Assembly (NCBI GenBank): GCA_036345935.2
Contig: JADWOT020001744.1
Span: 62,001 to 126,000 of the forward strand
Reading direction: 5' to 3'
Source: Taenia hydatigena
Lineage: Eukaryota > Platyhelminthes > Cestoda > Cyclophyllidea > Taeniidae
DNA length: 64,000 bases
In this document: positions 51,401 through 63,876 of the stretch, piece by piece
How the letters are laid out: each line of letters begins with the position of its first letter
Numbering within the stretch: position 1 is the first letter of the stretch
Made by a program: the position numbers and the translations under genes
Notes under the pieces: generated by a model
Database searches by the model: none
Told to the model about the DNA's origin: nothing
What the model saw: only the letters and a program-made list of their open reading frames with translations

Positions 51401-52225
51401 TATCCTTGCTTGGAAGTGGACTAAAGCAAACAATCTTCTGCATCTTTCCCTTTGGGCTGTTTTAAAGAGCAGCCTAATTAAAGTCAAAAGCGGTCGTCCG
51501 CATGTTTAAAACCTCCAAATCAGCTGGATTCTCCCAAAATAAGAACCAAGTGAGTAAGTTGACCTCGGCATCTTTTAGCATTTGCTTTAATTTGATGCGC
51601 CTGTAGAAAGATCCAAATTCTAAAAACCTGTTCGAACCCACGAATTGTATCTCAATTCAAATGACCACAGTATTTCCTGCAGTTTTGTGCCATGGCGCCT
51701 TCTAGTTTGTAGGTAAATAAAGGTTTGTCCCCAAGAGCTCGCCTTCTGAAAACATATCCCTCTCCAGGTTTTCTTAACAAATTACAATTTCGCCAAGGTC
51801 AATCCGTGTTTTAACGCAAAAAATAAGAACATCAGGAACATGGTTGCGATTATGTCGGATCCGAGACGTTTTGTGATTAACCAGAGGATGGAATCGGATA
51901 AAACCTGGGTGGGATGCAAACATGCATACACTAGGGCTTTGAGCTGGCGACAGGGCGTGAGAATCAGTTCATCTCGACATAGTGCAGCGGCAAAGACCCA
52001 ATGTGGTCACGTATCCAGTGGGAACAATGACAAAGGTAGTCAGCTGCTCAGAACTCTTGCTTTGAGTGAATTGGAATTCACTAGTGTCCTCCGGAAATCG
52101 GCTTTGCTGATTAGATATTCCAACAAACGTCTGATTTTATCAAAATTAGGTGCCCCCAGGTTGTGCTTTCAATTGCTTCTGCATCATGTTTCACCTGACT
52201 AACCCTGTACAAGTGCCTATATCAT
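48435..52225 (+). repeat. 3.8 kb tandem duplication, unit A
   Basis: It is collinear with 52262-56185. Matching blocks include AACGTCAGGTGATGAG (48619 and 52439), TTCTTCTCGAGAGTGTGCAA (49630 and 53498) and TGTGCCAATGAAACCAACAC (50592 and 54465). The copies are diverged with many indels. Frames differ between units except at 50499-50741. Confidence 0.8.
50499..50795 (+). CDS. Hypothetical open frame shared by both tandem units (unit A)
   Basis: This 98-codon frame begins MPNYTLNASN and contains FLCANETNTRAT. It is not recognised. The matching segment in unit B (54372-54614) stays open and aligns over 81 codons with no net indel, while nearby sequence has many. By my count 44 of 81 residues agree. 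That is not strong evidence of selection, because DNA identity seems at least as high. It may be an exon, part of an older repeat, or coding on the opposite strand, which is also open. Confidence 0.25.
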   Translation: MPNYTLNASNLQASLPPLLTIPCLLYSRQFLCANETNTRATIAMSEIVRIFDAALCTIANLVPANRLHLQFDLALISANAVHSVKGNRRLYFFYALLS

Positions 52226-52261
52226 TGAGGAGACAACACGCTGTTAATTGGGATCGCCACA

Positions 52262-55200
52262 ACAGCGGGGTATTTTTAATTTAATAATCTTACACGTAAG
52301 TGGGCATAGTTTGTTGATGTTTCCTCTATCCTTGCACGACCTGGCTTCAGGCAAATCTATTTCTAGTCCTTTTATGTACTCACCGCTTAAATTTCCACTC
52401 ATGCGAGTAAATTTGCTAAGAAAAGTGAAATGTGAGAGAACGTCAGGTGATGAGGTTACATACACCACGCACGACATGCCAATGAATTGACAGCTTCGGT
52501 TTGACCGTATCCGCGCGCGTTTACCTTATCATTGAACAAGCGTTGTGAGTAGATGGCTCTATTTCACACAATCGTAAGTATTTCCTTCATTCATATTTAT
52601 ATATTAGAATTCTGCAACCGATTAAGAGTGGGTCTCAGGGTGTGATCTACGCTTGATTAAAAGCTACAATCTCAGGATTGCGCTCACTCATGTCTGCAAG
52701 TATACTTGGCTGTGGCTGCTGGCAACGTCAACAAGCAAGGCAGCGTAACAATTTGGCCTAATTATGTGTGCCTTCAACACATTAAACAGTCTTAACCTTA
52801 TAGAAAATAGGTCATTGAGGCGAGGACGTGTTTGTCTCCACACGCCAGCTTTAAAGAAATGCGCAGAAAGTGTAAAATGCCTGAATATCAAAATAAATTC
52901 ACCAAAATCCGAAGTCGGTAAAGTTGGCAGAATATAGCTCCATTATCTCTAAAAGCGATTAATTCGTAGACTTTGAAACTGGTCTCGTCTCTGTTTCGGC
53001 AGGGTTGCAAAGTATTAGTTCTCTTTATCCGAAGTCACTTCGCATTCAAGGCATCCAAATGTGTTAGGGACCATCGTTTGGAAATTTCACTGGTAAGGAG
53101 GAAGCACATGGCAGTGCAGACTGGTGTATAAAACGAATTGTTTTATAGCAAAGACCCTTTGATGCATTTGAGCGTTTCCAAAAAAAGCTTGGCTTCCCAC
53201 TGTGCTTATTGGTATCAACCTGGTCTACTGCGATTACTTTCGAACACTCGGTATTGGGATTTCCATCCCTTCGGTTAACATTTCACAGAAACATACAATG
53301 CAAGACAGTGACCGGTGATGAAATCATCCAGTTTTCGCTAGTCATTAAAACACGTCCATTATTTGGCTTAATGCATTACGACTCATTTTCCTTCTCCCCA
53401 TTTACAAATGTCAGGACTAGTCTTTCCGCATATTTGCCAACGCTTCACAAAGGAATTGAGGCAAGATTGGGTGTGCGCGAATCCCGTGCTTTCTGCTTCT
53501 TCTCGAGAGTGTGCAATAGCTGCCACCTGAAGATGGGGCTTCTTCGCATCGGTAGGCTATACCCAAATGCAACATCGACGGGAAGGCGAAATGGCATTTT
53601 CACCTGGAACATATGCGACACAAACTTCGGCAGTTGCGTAATGCTTCAACGAAATTCAGTGCTGTGAGGCGGCAACGTGAGTTGAGCTGTGTTCCCACAC
53701 AATGACTTACTAGAAACTTGTAGGTACATGAAAAATTTGTAAATATCAATGCCAAACCACCAAACTTTAGTTGCTGAAGTCAACACAAATAGCACCTCAA
53801 GCCTATGGATGCAATAAAATTCATATGTCTTTAAAGGTTTGCTTGAATTAATCTTTACAACTGAAGTTCAAAGCATCCAAAACCATAATCTATCAATCAT
53901 TCCGCACAGGCTGCATTAAATTCCGCACTGCCTATCAGCATATTCTTCATACTGTTGTCGCTGCACTTAAAAACTGTTCTCACTGACTAAGTATAAATCG
54001 GAGGCAGAGGATGGGATGGTGTAGTCTTTTAAAGGGACGAATCCCACCCTGGAAGCAGAAGTGCTTTGCGCTGCACAAAACTAAGAACACAATAATCATT
54101 GAATAAAGGTACTGATATAAAGAAGAAATTATAGCCAGCGTGTTGAGACGATGCTGCTCATGCCATGATTGCATTAAATTAGCTATCGGCGCAGCCATAT
54201 TTAGACCCTCTCAAACCGCAAACAAACTTAACGATCACAGCTACATTGCAGTCATCAACGAAGCCTCAATTTTGGATGACATACTTCATATTGGTAAAAC
54301 CGCGAGCTGCTGCAGCATTTAATACCTGCATGTTAATTGGAGTACACATAAAACGCGCAATTTTAGAGCCAACACCAACTTGCACATTAAACACGTCGAA
54401 TCAACTCATCTCACAGCCATCTTTGTTAACAAGTCCTTGTCCCTTGTACCCGCAGCAATTCTTCTGTGCCAATGAAACCAACACTAAAGCAACCGCTGCT
54501 GTGAATGAAGTCTCGACGATTCCTGACACGGTATTCTGTGCTATCGATGATTTAGTATCCACGAATCGTTTGCGATCGCAATTTAATTTGGCGTCAATTT
54601 CTGCTGACAAAGCCTAAAGTGTAAAATGGGAACAAAAGACTTCACTTTCTTAATGCACGATTTAATTGAAGGGTAGCAGCATACCACACTGACCTCACAC
54701 CCCCTACAGGGCAAAATCGATTGAATCTTCCTTCTGAACTCCCCTGTCACCCATGCAAAAGTGCACGTCAAGACGGCTTCTTACCTTGCTGTTTGTGGTC
54801 ATAGGTGCAGTTTTGATCTGATGCAATAAACTTCACACATTTGCCTCATAACATGTTCCCGCACTTTGTGACATTGACTGCTCAATTCACAAATCTTCCT
54901 CCTTGAGTCCCATTCGTTCATTCTTTCCTTTGCTCTCCCACTCATACGCTTGATTTTGGTAGCGATGGCCACTTTCGACGACTGTAAATTCACTTTCGTG
55001 TGTGATTTATGGATGTTTTCATGACGATGAGAATATGGCCTCACTTACGGCGAAGTCAGAATTTAAGTGTTTTGATCCAGTGATCGCATTCGGTATTCTA
55101 CCCATCGAGCTTCGTCAGGTTGTATCACAACCGCTACTTCCTTTCCTTTCCGGTAATCACAGCTTTGAGAGAAATGTCTGACAAGTCTGCGATTTGTCTA

Positions 55201-56185
55201 ACCCCTACCCTTGGCCCAAGACCTATAGCTTAGGCTTCTTAACTATTTTTTGTGATTGACTAGTCCAAATGCTGAGCTTATTTTTAGCATGGAAGAGCGG
55301 AGAACTTTGTGCCAATGATGCTGAGTACATGCATGGTTGAAAGTGGATGGCAGCAAACATTCTTCCACATTCTTCCCTTCGCGTTGTTTTAAGTAGCAGT
55401 CCAATTGAAGTCAGTGCTGGTAGTCTAAGTGTTCAGAACTTCCAATGCAACTGAAATTCCTCAAAATAAGATCCCAATAATTAAGCTTACCGCTGCGCCT
55501 TTTGGCATTATCTTTCACCTCATGCGCCTGTGAAAGATCTCAATTTCTAAAAACCTGTTCAAATCTACAATTTGCATCTCATTTCAATTAATTACAACAT
55601 TTCTTTCAATGCTGCTTCATAGAGCTCTTTAATTTGTGGGACAAAAGGTTAATACGCAGGAGTCTACTCTCCAAAAACAATATCCTTTTCCAAGTCTCCT
55701 CAATAAATGATAGTTTTACCATAATCAAGCCGAGATGCGACGCTAAAAAGAAACAGCGTTTTGTGCATAATTATGCTTCTTATGTGCTTGCTTAGAATGG
55801 AGATTAAATCAGTCCGAGAAGACAGCAGGAACGTAGTATTCTTTTGCAACTAACCATTGTGGTTCCGAACATGCACGAGCCGATACGCTTTGCAATCAAC
55901 TAGATGGTGATGCATGTTATGCATGGAGTTGGGCCTAGGGTTGCTGACAGGACATAAGTCAGCTCATTTTAGCATGGCTTAGCCCCATTTCCTGTAGGAA
56001 CAACGAAAAATGTCGTCAGCTTTCCAGAACTCATGCTTTGAGTGAGTGCACATGCACCAGTGTCTTCCGGAAATCAGCTTCTCGGATTCGGTAGTCCGAC
56101 GAACGCTCAGGTCGTTCAAATTTAAGCCTTCTTAGTTTGTGCATTCAATAGCTTTTTCGTCATATTTTAGCTGACCCTGCATTAG
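52262..56185 (+). repeat. 3.8 kb tandem duplication, unit B
   Basis: Direct partner of unit A, lying almost back to back with it. The 152-codon frame at 53209-53667 is interrupted by stops in unit A, which argues against coding. Confidence 0.8.
54246..54617 (+). CDS. Hypothetical open frame shared by both tandem units (unit B)
   Basis: This 123-codon frame, whose last 81 codons match the unit A frame, contains FFCANETNTKAT. It ends TAA at 54615, where unit A reads CAC and continues. There is no signal peptide or domain that I recognise. Confidence 0.25.
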   Translation: MQSSTKPQFWMTYFILVKPRAAAAFNTCMLIGVHIKRAILEPTPTCTLNTSNQLISQPSLLTSPCPLYPQQFFCANETNTKATAAVNEVSTIPDTVFCAIDDLVSTNRLRSQFNLASISADKA

Positions 56186-59100
56186 TAGCCTGGCATTAGT
56201 TTTATCTTAGATCTGTCCCTTTCTTCTTGGTGGCGTTTCGTTTCGCATTCATAAGGAGATTCGGCTATAATATAGCTTGTGCCACTTATTCCCAATTCGC
56301 CCCTTACCCGTTTTACAATTGTAGTGCCCATATTGAAGGAGTTCTAGGCTCAAAAACCTCACATTTAATGTCGCAATAGAGCCTTTGTCTTCAACATGTC
56401 CACCAGATTTAGCTGCATTGTGGCAATTTGTCCTGCGCATGTGTTTCATCAAAGGGGGCGTAATAGTTGGGATACACATATGATCAGTGCTTGATGTCTG
56501 CTATAGGTGCGCATGTGATCTGGTGCTAGCCATCCAGCAGTGCACACTATGTGTCTCTTCACTCTCTTTCCTTTAATTAATATCCATCAGTAAAAGCCTT
56601 TGCTGCGCTCCAGTCTTCGCGCCTTCGCCTGCCTGCATGTTAGACGACGCCTGCAACGGTCATGGGGAAGAAAAGTGAGCAGCAACAATGCTTAACTGAA
56701 TGAGCGAGTGGCATCAGAATTCAGTGGAGGCACGTGTGGCATCGATGCCACTGTCAACCTCGACATTGATTATGGAAATGATGAGGACTTTTGCCGCTGA
56801 GTGCCCGGAATATTCATGTTCTTCAAATGTACCTTGGGGCTAGAAGACGGTTTGAATCTAATCGCACGGGTACGTTGTCGCTCTTTTGAGTTTAAAATAT
56901 TGCCGTCGTAAACATGGTGGCTTCGCTACATTATATCCTACCTGTGCGTGGTGTAAAGATAGAGGAGTGGCTACAGTGTCAGCAGATAGACGGAAGTAGA
57001 TTAAAGCATAGCAGTGTGTTATGCTGTCAGATGACAAAAGGTTGTTCGAGTTGTATCCAAAGACGTCCTACGTAGGTGGTAGAAGTATATTCTCTCCATG
57101 CACAGTCTTTTCTATGTAGCTCTAGGTTCGTTAGCTAAGCCAAAATGACCTCTACCGCTGCACACTGTCTTGCGCAATCTCATCCTAACCTACGCCCCCT
57201 TACTCCATAGCAGTCAGTGTTGACTCTTTTAGGCAGAGTTATGCAAAATATCAAAAAAGCAGTTCATTGTGGATATCTGGACAACTTCTTACCAAACACA
57301 TTTCAACATGTGCTAGGATAAGTGTGGGTCGTCTCAAGCATGCTCTCACCACCATGCTTTTCCAAGTAACAAATGGAGCTGGTTACAAGCAATTCATTTC
57401 CATCCAAGCTTAAAAATGAAAACCTTTTCATGCAGTTATCCGAACTTTTAACAATATATTCACCAGTCAGTGCACTGTTTATTTGTGAATCCAATTTTAG
57501 CCTTTCTCTTGCCCATTCATTCATTTATTCATCCTTCCCACATACTTCAATTCAACTGTCGTGAAGTCTAAGTTCAGATTTCCACCATACATTCTGATCG
57601 ACTAAGGGTTACAGTACTTAAGTCAATAAAGAATAAAAGTATTTTCAAATTTAAGAGCATGGATCAAGCTGATTCAAATTATCAGCCTCAATTGGCGTCA
57701 TCATTGTATGACAGGGACAATGTGATGAAGAATTCCCGTCCGACAGACACTTGTTATGAGCGCGTTCAACAGTCCTCCTTGCAGCTGCTACATTGAGCGT
57801 CGCCCTTGGATTCGTTGAAAGCGAGGTCCCGATCGTTATACCATTCTTTCGTTTGCCTTCACTCTGACCTGTAGCTCGTCTAATGGTGGGGTTCAAACCA
57901 GGGCCACTAACCGCGCCAAAATGTGACACAGTTGATTGGCTGCAAGAAGTGTTGACTATTCCAAAAACGGAACTTCCTTCCTAAGTGACATCTAAAGACA
58001 ATGCTAACAACTAGCAGCTAAACTCATAGCCGAAATGTGGCGAAATTTGATTATGGTGTGCTCCTTCATTAATTTTCGGAGAAGAAGATTTAGGTTCCCG
58101 CGCAGACTATTGGCGTGATCAGGCTATGAAGGTCTATAAAGAAGCACACCGTCCTTGTTAAACATCACAATTCTATAATAAAGTTAGGGACTGCCCTTGC
58201 CCTTTGCGTGCGGCAGTCACCGAGTTCGTGGTTTTGGATGTCTTAACTAGCCAACATTTCCGTCATACTAGTCATCTGTGGGCTGCGGTTGTCGAGGTGG
58301 AGCCTGCAACTACTCACTTTTCTATCATCATGCCATGGTATCTCGAAAGCTGTTTTTGCGCAGAAGAATATCCAGGAAGCGTGGAGTGGTGAGGGCTCGT
58401 GGCTAGCAGACCTGCTATGGTGGGAACTGCGACTGCTGGAGTAAATGAAAGGATGTAGTGCGAATGGAGTTGGGGTTCCATCAATGTTAACAACTGCCCA
58501 GAATGAAATGTCTATATGCAGCTGAGGCGACTGGCGACTCCGACAACAAGAAATAAGTCGACCCTAAACGCATCCTCGCTATTTTATTGTCACTGAATCG
58601 TGTTTACTCACTGCAGTTGCACTCACATTCTCCTGCTTTCTCGTCTTCAGATGGCAAGTCTTCTAGTTTTCTTTGTCCAACATCAAAATCTTTGCATTCA
58701 ACACCCATTCACACCTCCGCACTGGTCTGCAATCCTCTCCATGCAAATGATGCTGCACAAAACACGAGGACATTCTCGCTATTTGCAGCTTGCGTCTGAA
58801 GGCATCCAGATCTCCAGCAAGCACGACTGAACAAAGTAGAGCACTACATGTGCCTACAAGTTTCGTGGCATGTTGGCTGATCGGCTAATGGTCCCAACAG
58901 ATCGGGATGTTAGGGTGACTAGGTTTGTTCACTTACGCCTATTTATAGTGCTTCTCCGTCTTCGACTTTGTAGTGGTGATCTGCAGACCTAGAGCAGATG
59001 TCGACTTCTAAGGAGCCAATGAGGTGGCAAAAAAAGGAGTCGATATGAATGCCATCGGAAGATGAGAATTACATCGAAACTCACACAAAATTGTGAAAGC

Positions 59101-62100
59101 AAAAAATTGCATTAAACTTATGAATTTGATATGCAGCTGGATATAAGAAGCTTAGCAGAAATTATTTTTTGGATAATGGACACTCTGCCTAGCATCATAT
59201 ATTTGCGCCAACTCTTGTCCTTCCGCGGAGGTCTACGAAACACAAGAAGTGATCAAACACAGAAGACTTTGTAAGTTATCGAAGACGGAATGGGAGCCTA
59301 AGGTCCGATTCGACGAATGAAGTGTTGAATAAAATAAAAGTGCCGAGAAGGATTGAATCACACAGCGTTTGAAAAACGTTTGTGACGGCAATTAAAATCC
59401 AATTCCATTGGATGATGGCATTGTTCACATTAAATTAAAGTCTAAAGTGTCATCGCCATCGCCCTTGTTAAATGCTCCTGCCAATACAATCCACTCGTTT
59501 TCCATTCCTTTTCAAGATCGCTGTTGCTTTCTCATGAATCAGAAAGAAAAATTTGTTTTGTAGATAAATAATGTAGTAAGATCATATCGCCTATCCATTA
59601 CTGTTGTACCTAAGTCAAAAAAGATGGACAAATTAAGACCACTTCCGGTGTGCGGCCGTTCATAATCGTCTTCGAATAGAACGGAGGTAAGATGGTAGCT
59701 TGGCGCTGCAATCACATTCTGCAATTATAATGGACTCATCTCAGTTGTTAAAACATTTGCCAGCTCTGGCCTGACATCCATTGATGAAGCAGCACCAGGA
59801 AGTAATCAAGCAGACCTTTTATCAATATGGTAAAATGGGGTTGCCATTTGAGCTGTGGGAATCCTGCTGACAGTTCTGCGTATGTGACGACTAACGACTC
59901 TAAAAAGGTCGTGATAGGACTGAAGATAAAGCGTTTATTTGGCCTCATTTGCCTTCAATTCACTAGCGATGAATTTGCGCAAGGCTCATTAGCTGAAGAC
60001 AACATGTCTTTTTGGACAAACACACACGGGAGGCAGGTTCCACATCAGTGCCTTTTGATCCAGCCACGTAGAAGGATGCTTAAAATCCTCAAGTTAGAAC
60101 CCTTGTAGGTCGATTTTACTGATGCCAATGTCGTGGAAGTGGACGACGATGTCGATGCCATTGCTGCGAATGATGGGTTGGGGTACGATTACCAGCATCG
60201 AGTCCAGCGTCGTCCACTCTAGACCAGTCTTCCTACTAGGCTGAGGTCCCACATCCCCCTTCGATTTGTTATGCGTGAAATCTCACAACGAGCACAGAAG
60301 TAGCATAAGCGAACGAGGTAATGAAGAAGAAAAAACTGACGCCAGACCATTTCTGAGAAAAGAAAATTGTGATGGAAATTCACTTCATTTCCATCACACA
60401 TGGGCGGTGCGAGACTTAAGACAGCATGGACGCCAACTCTAATCTCTGCTGCACCGACAAAAACAAGAGACGCACGTGTAGAGAGGCAACGAAGTTCTGT
60501 CAAATAATAACTTCCATTGCGGTGCCCTGATCATTGCATAGTTTATTAAATGACACCGAGTTGTGTGGATCAAACCATGTCCCTCCTCCTAGAATATTTC
60601 CTTCGGATCTTGTAGGTGCCTGAACTTTTGTGACGACTTGTCGTTTCGTTTTCATGTTTCCTTACCACTTGAGTTTACGCATGGATGCAATTGAAGGAAG
60701 AGCAAATTTGCAGCAAAAGAAGTTTACTTCAGCATGCGTTTCGGGCGAAGGGGGCATTTGCTTTCTTAACAACTCCACGCCTTCATCTTAATAGCAATAG
60801 AGAAGAATCAGGTTGATCGAGTCTGTTTGCATCAAATTTTGCGAATGTGGAGGAGTAGCGCTGAGATCAGCATTTGGCACACAACTTGGAACTACTACCT
60901 ACTAAGTGGCAGTAGAGTTAGGTAGTAGGATTTTGTCAGCACAGGTTTTGCCATCTCATTGGTAGAAGTGACTGTAACACGCCATATTTGCATCGTCAGG
61001 TGAGCTGACGTCTGAATTGTCAGTAGTTTTAGTCCAATCCCTCACCAAATGTATTCATCGTTCCTGAGTCTTAGGCTGCTACAGCCATATGTACACATGT
61101 ATTCGACTCCAGCAAAAGCAACCCTTAGTGAAAATCTCGCCATTATGAACTTGCTCATACGCCGTCCCTTGCAGCACCCACTTTTGAGTAATCGAAACAG
61201 TTTTGAGATTCATTAGTATTCTGTGAGACCTGTACAGAATTTCATCCCATTGAAACTAAGGGGTAGCTATCGAGCCCATTCCTCTGTTCTCCAATAAGAC
61301 TAATCACGTGGTAACCAAAGTGAGCCGAATGTAGGTCAGAAGGACGATGACCTAACAGAGTCACTGTTGTGTTTGGTGACATCTATCAGGCAACACGAGA
61401 GCCATCTGCTTCCATGCGATCCAACTGAACTTAGTGTGACCCAGGCATTTGCCGTAGATAATTAGCTGCTTTCCTTTTGACAATATACGCAACATTTATC
61501 GCGTGAGGCGTGACTAATTTAGTGTAATTCCAACCCTTTGAGGTGTTTAGACTGACTATCAGGCTTAATCTTTTCGATATGCCAACATTGGGTAGCCTTA
61601 CTTCACTTAAGTAGTTATTGACATAGTCAAACTCACTTAAAGAGCCGTTTTTAAATTACTGTTTAAAGGAATTGCAATTGTTTAATGCATTCTTAAGCCT
61701 CCCAGTGCGCTTGTCTACGAGATTTTAACCCAGATATGCTTCGCTTTATTTGTCGCATGCAATCAGAAGCCGCGATCTTTTGGCACTTGGTTATTTGAGC
61801 GTGCTGGTTGCAACCGCATTTGTGTTTTTTGACCTTACCACCTCAGGTGTAATGGCCACGGTATACCCTGCCCGAACCTGTTGCCCCACTTTTACGGGGT
61901 TGTGGGTGTAGTAGATGATGACCCAGGACTAAGGTGAGTTTTTTACTCAAAACTGGTTTACCAACCTAACGTGATTGGGGCATCACATGGTAATGCAAAT
62001 CCAGCCACGGGGGTGTGACTTTGACCGGCATGAGTTTGATCGTTTGCTAAGCGCGAAGCTAAATGCCTGAGTTTGAGGCTTTAGCATTCAGAGCATAGCA

Positions 62101-62358
62101 GCGGTAGTCACAAAATAGAATTGATGCTTCCATTGGCTGAGCGAGGTAGACTTCGGTTCGTAGACCTGAAAGGTTCATGTCAAGATAACAAACGCTCTTA
62201 AAACTTAGTTCGTGGGTAACCTGCTGACGGCGAAAAGCCAAGTCTGAGAGTCTCCGAAAACGATTTAGCAGCTGCCCACTACTTTTATCCTTCTGGACCT
62301 TTCTAAGAACTCCTGACTTATACGGCTGTTAACTTTAGCAAACGCCTGTCTATTTCAG
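56186..62358. other. Unassigned region upstream of the RyR exons
   Basis: No ryanodine-receptor exon preceding the pore was found here by eye. Frames at 57651-57929 (minus) and 60219-60503 (minus) carry no recognised motif. An acidic open stretch at 60109-60222 is listed separately. Confidence 0.4.
59827..60222 (+). other. Open frame interrupted by a single TAG, with acidic tail
   Basis: The frame from 59827 runs 93 codons to TAG at 60106-60108 and continues in the same frame for 37 codons, including VVEVDDDVDAIAANDG, to TAG at 60220. The first TAG sits in CTTGTAG followed by GT, so it may instead be a 3' splice site that begins an exon at 60109. The product is not recognised. Confidence 0.2.
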
Positions 62359-62490
62359 CTAGTACTGGCAGTCATGTTATATTTAGCTGTGATCTACCTT
62401 TACACTGTCATTGCGTTCAATTTCTTGCGCAAATTCTACACTAAAGAGGAGGACGGGGAGAAGGAATACAAGTGTAATGACATGTTGACT
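62359..62490 (+). pseudogene. RyR-like exon: transmembrane helix before the pore
   Basis: This 132-nt, 44-codon exon is phase 0 at both ends. It follows a TATTTCAG acceptor and ends before GTGAGT. The translation begins [16 protein letters not shown], then AFNFLRKFY, an acidic linker, and ends CNDMLT, in good agreement with the family. The 89-bp intron 62491-62579 follows. Confidence 0.88.
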
Positions 62491-62579
62491 GTGAGTGATT
62501 TCATCGCCACACTCCTCTCGTTTCTTGTATTTTTCAGCAAACACACGCTATTTGCTCTCTTTCTTTTCCTGCTCTCCAG

Positions 62580-62715
62580 TGTTTTGTCTTCCACCTCCAC
62601 ACGGGTCTACGAGCGGATGGCGGAATTGGCGATAAGATTGAACCACCCGACGGTGATGCTCATGATGCGCTGCGGATCCTCTTTGTCATTATCATCATTC
62701 TCACGATTATTCAAG
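62580..62715 (+). pseudogene. RyR-like exon: pore loop, selectivity filter and inner helix
   Basis: The acceptor is CTCTCCAG and the donor GTTTAT. The 136-nt exon encodes 45 residues plus one base. Residues 13-18 read DGGIGD where the family has GGGIGD. After residue 35 (Phe, 62682-62684) the inner helix jumps straight to [10 protein letters not shown], lacking about seven residues that are normally aromatic-rich. Confidence 0.85.
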
Positions 62716-63710
62716 GTTTATGCTTCTGCACTCTTGTTTTGATTGGATCACTAGGCGAAAAGTACAGGCTTTTGAAGTTTGAACCATTTTTGCTGATAAG
62801 TTGATTCAAGCTGCCCTGTCTCATTGGCGCTTTGTTGTCTATCCAGATTTGATGTGGTTTTCCTCCACAAGTTTTTGCTACATTAAATTCACTTTGATAA
62901 TTGTGGTGGAACCAATCGGATGTCTTGTTGTCCTCCCCATTTATCAAATAATTGCTCATCTTATGTAGAAGCAGTGGTGTTGCTTCAATCGCACTGTTTA
63001 ATTGAGTGGAAAATTGTCTACTGAAGTCTCCATTTTCGCGAGACAATTACAGCCGCGCCATTTGGAAATTATTTTAAAGGCGTTTTTTTCTGTCTCGGTG
63101 CAGCAAGATTGGCGGAGCTTTTACCAGAACAAAGTGTATGCGAATCGGAACCCTTGGCTAATTAGAAATGCCTCTTTTCGGGTAAAGATACGATGTCTTG
63201 CCATGGTAAATCGCCATTCGGTATGGCCTCTGATACTGTGGGCATTTCTAACAGCTCTCCTGTTGCCTTTTATTTAAAGGGTTAGCACTCATCGAAACCT
63301 CCTTCATGCATCGGTCTCGCTGCATGTTTTAAGACCAACATATTAAGAGGGATGCTGTGTCCGAGCCGCCGCTCCCTCCCTAAGGATGGGTCTGCCGACT
63401 GCCGGAATGTATTTGCCTATACCCACCCACCGACCTTCGAATCCCTTCTCCTGCTAGAGTTTGGGTTAGGATCAAGCAGACAAAATAAAGGTTTTGACTT
63501 TGATTAATAAGACGTAGATAAGTTTCGACGGATCCTTTGTGGATGCATGGAGGGACTAGCAGTCATCATCGGAAATCGGCGAGGTCGATGACCGGACCTA
63601 TGCAACTTAGTTTGTGGGAATGGCAATAGTGCTAGATGATGCTCAAAGCTCTTGACTAAAAGTGATTTTTGAAATTGAGTGTATAACTTTGTCCTTCTCT
63701 TTTTTACAAG

Positions 63711-63876
63711 TCTCATCATCGACGCCCTTGGCGACATGCGAGATCAGTCAGAGCAGGTGCGGGAGGACTTGGAGTCCAAGTGCTTTATCTGTGGTATCGG
63801 GAAGGGGTATTTTGATGTCACTACACATGGCTTTGATCAGCACTTGGAACGCGGACACAATTTTTGTCAACTACTT
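63711..63876 (+). pseudogene. RyR-like exon: end of inner helix and zinc-binding C-terminal domain
   Basis: Read from CTC at 63712, it gives 55 codons, from LIIDALGDMR to HNFCQLL, before a GTACGT donor at 63877. It contains CFICG and the downstream histidines of the family. The AG at 63709-63710 leaves one base before the frame, whereas the previous exon's phase needs two. Confidence 0.85.

Larger units (their letters stand above)
62359..63876 (+). pseudogene. Ryanodine receptor pore region, three exons, probably a decayed copy
   Basis: Ryanodine receptors are tetrameric ER/SR calcium-release channels. Three exons match the C-terminal pore in order. Exon 62359-62490 is the pore-domain helix ending VAFNF-like (AFNFLRKFY) plus an acidic loop. 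Exon 62580-62715 carries [18 protein letters not shown], the pore helix and filter, then the inner helix ending TIIQ. Exon 63711-63876 carries LIIDALGDMRDQSEQ, then KCFICGIG and HGFDQH...HN, the Cys2-His2 zinc-binding C-terminal domain shared with IP3 receptors. Three defects suggest a pseudogene: Asp replaces the first glycine of the GGGIGD filter, about seven inner-helix residues are missing, and the acceptor before the last exon is off by one base. Upstream channel exons were not found in the preceding 6 kb, and the window ends before the final exon. Family identity is near certain; loss of function is inferred. Confidence 0.85.

Noticed and set aside
53209..53667. 152-codon plus frame in tandem unit B
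   Set aside because: The matching part of unit A has several stops, so no coding constraint is visible.
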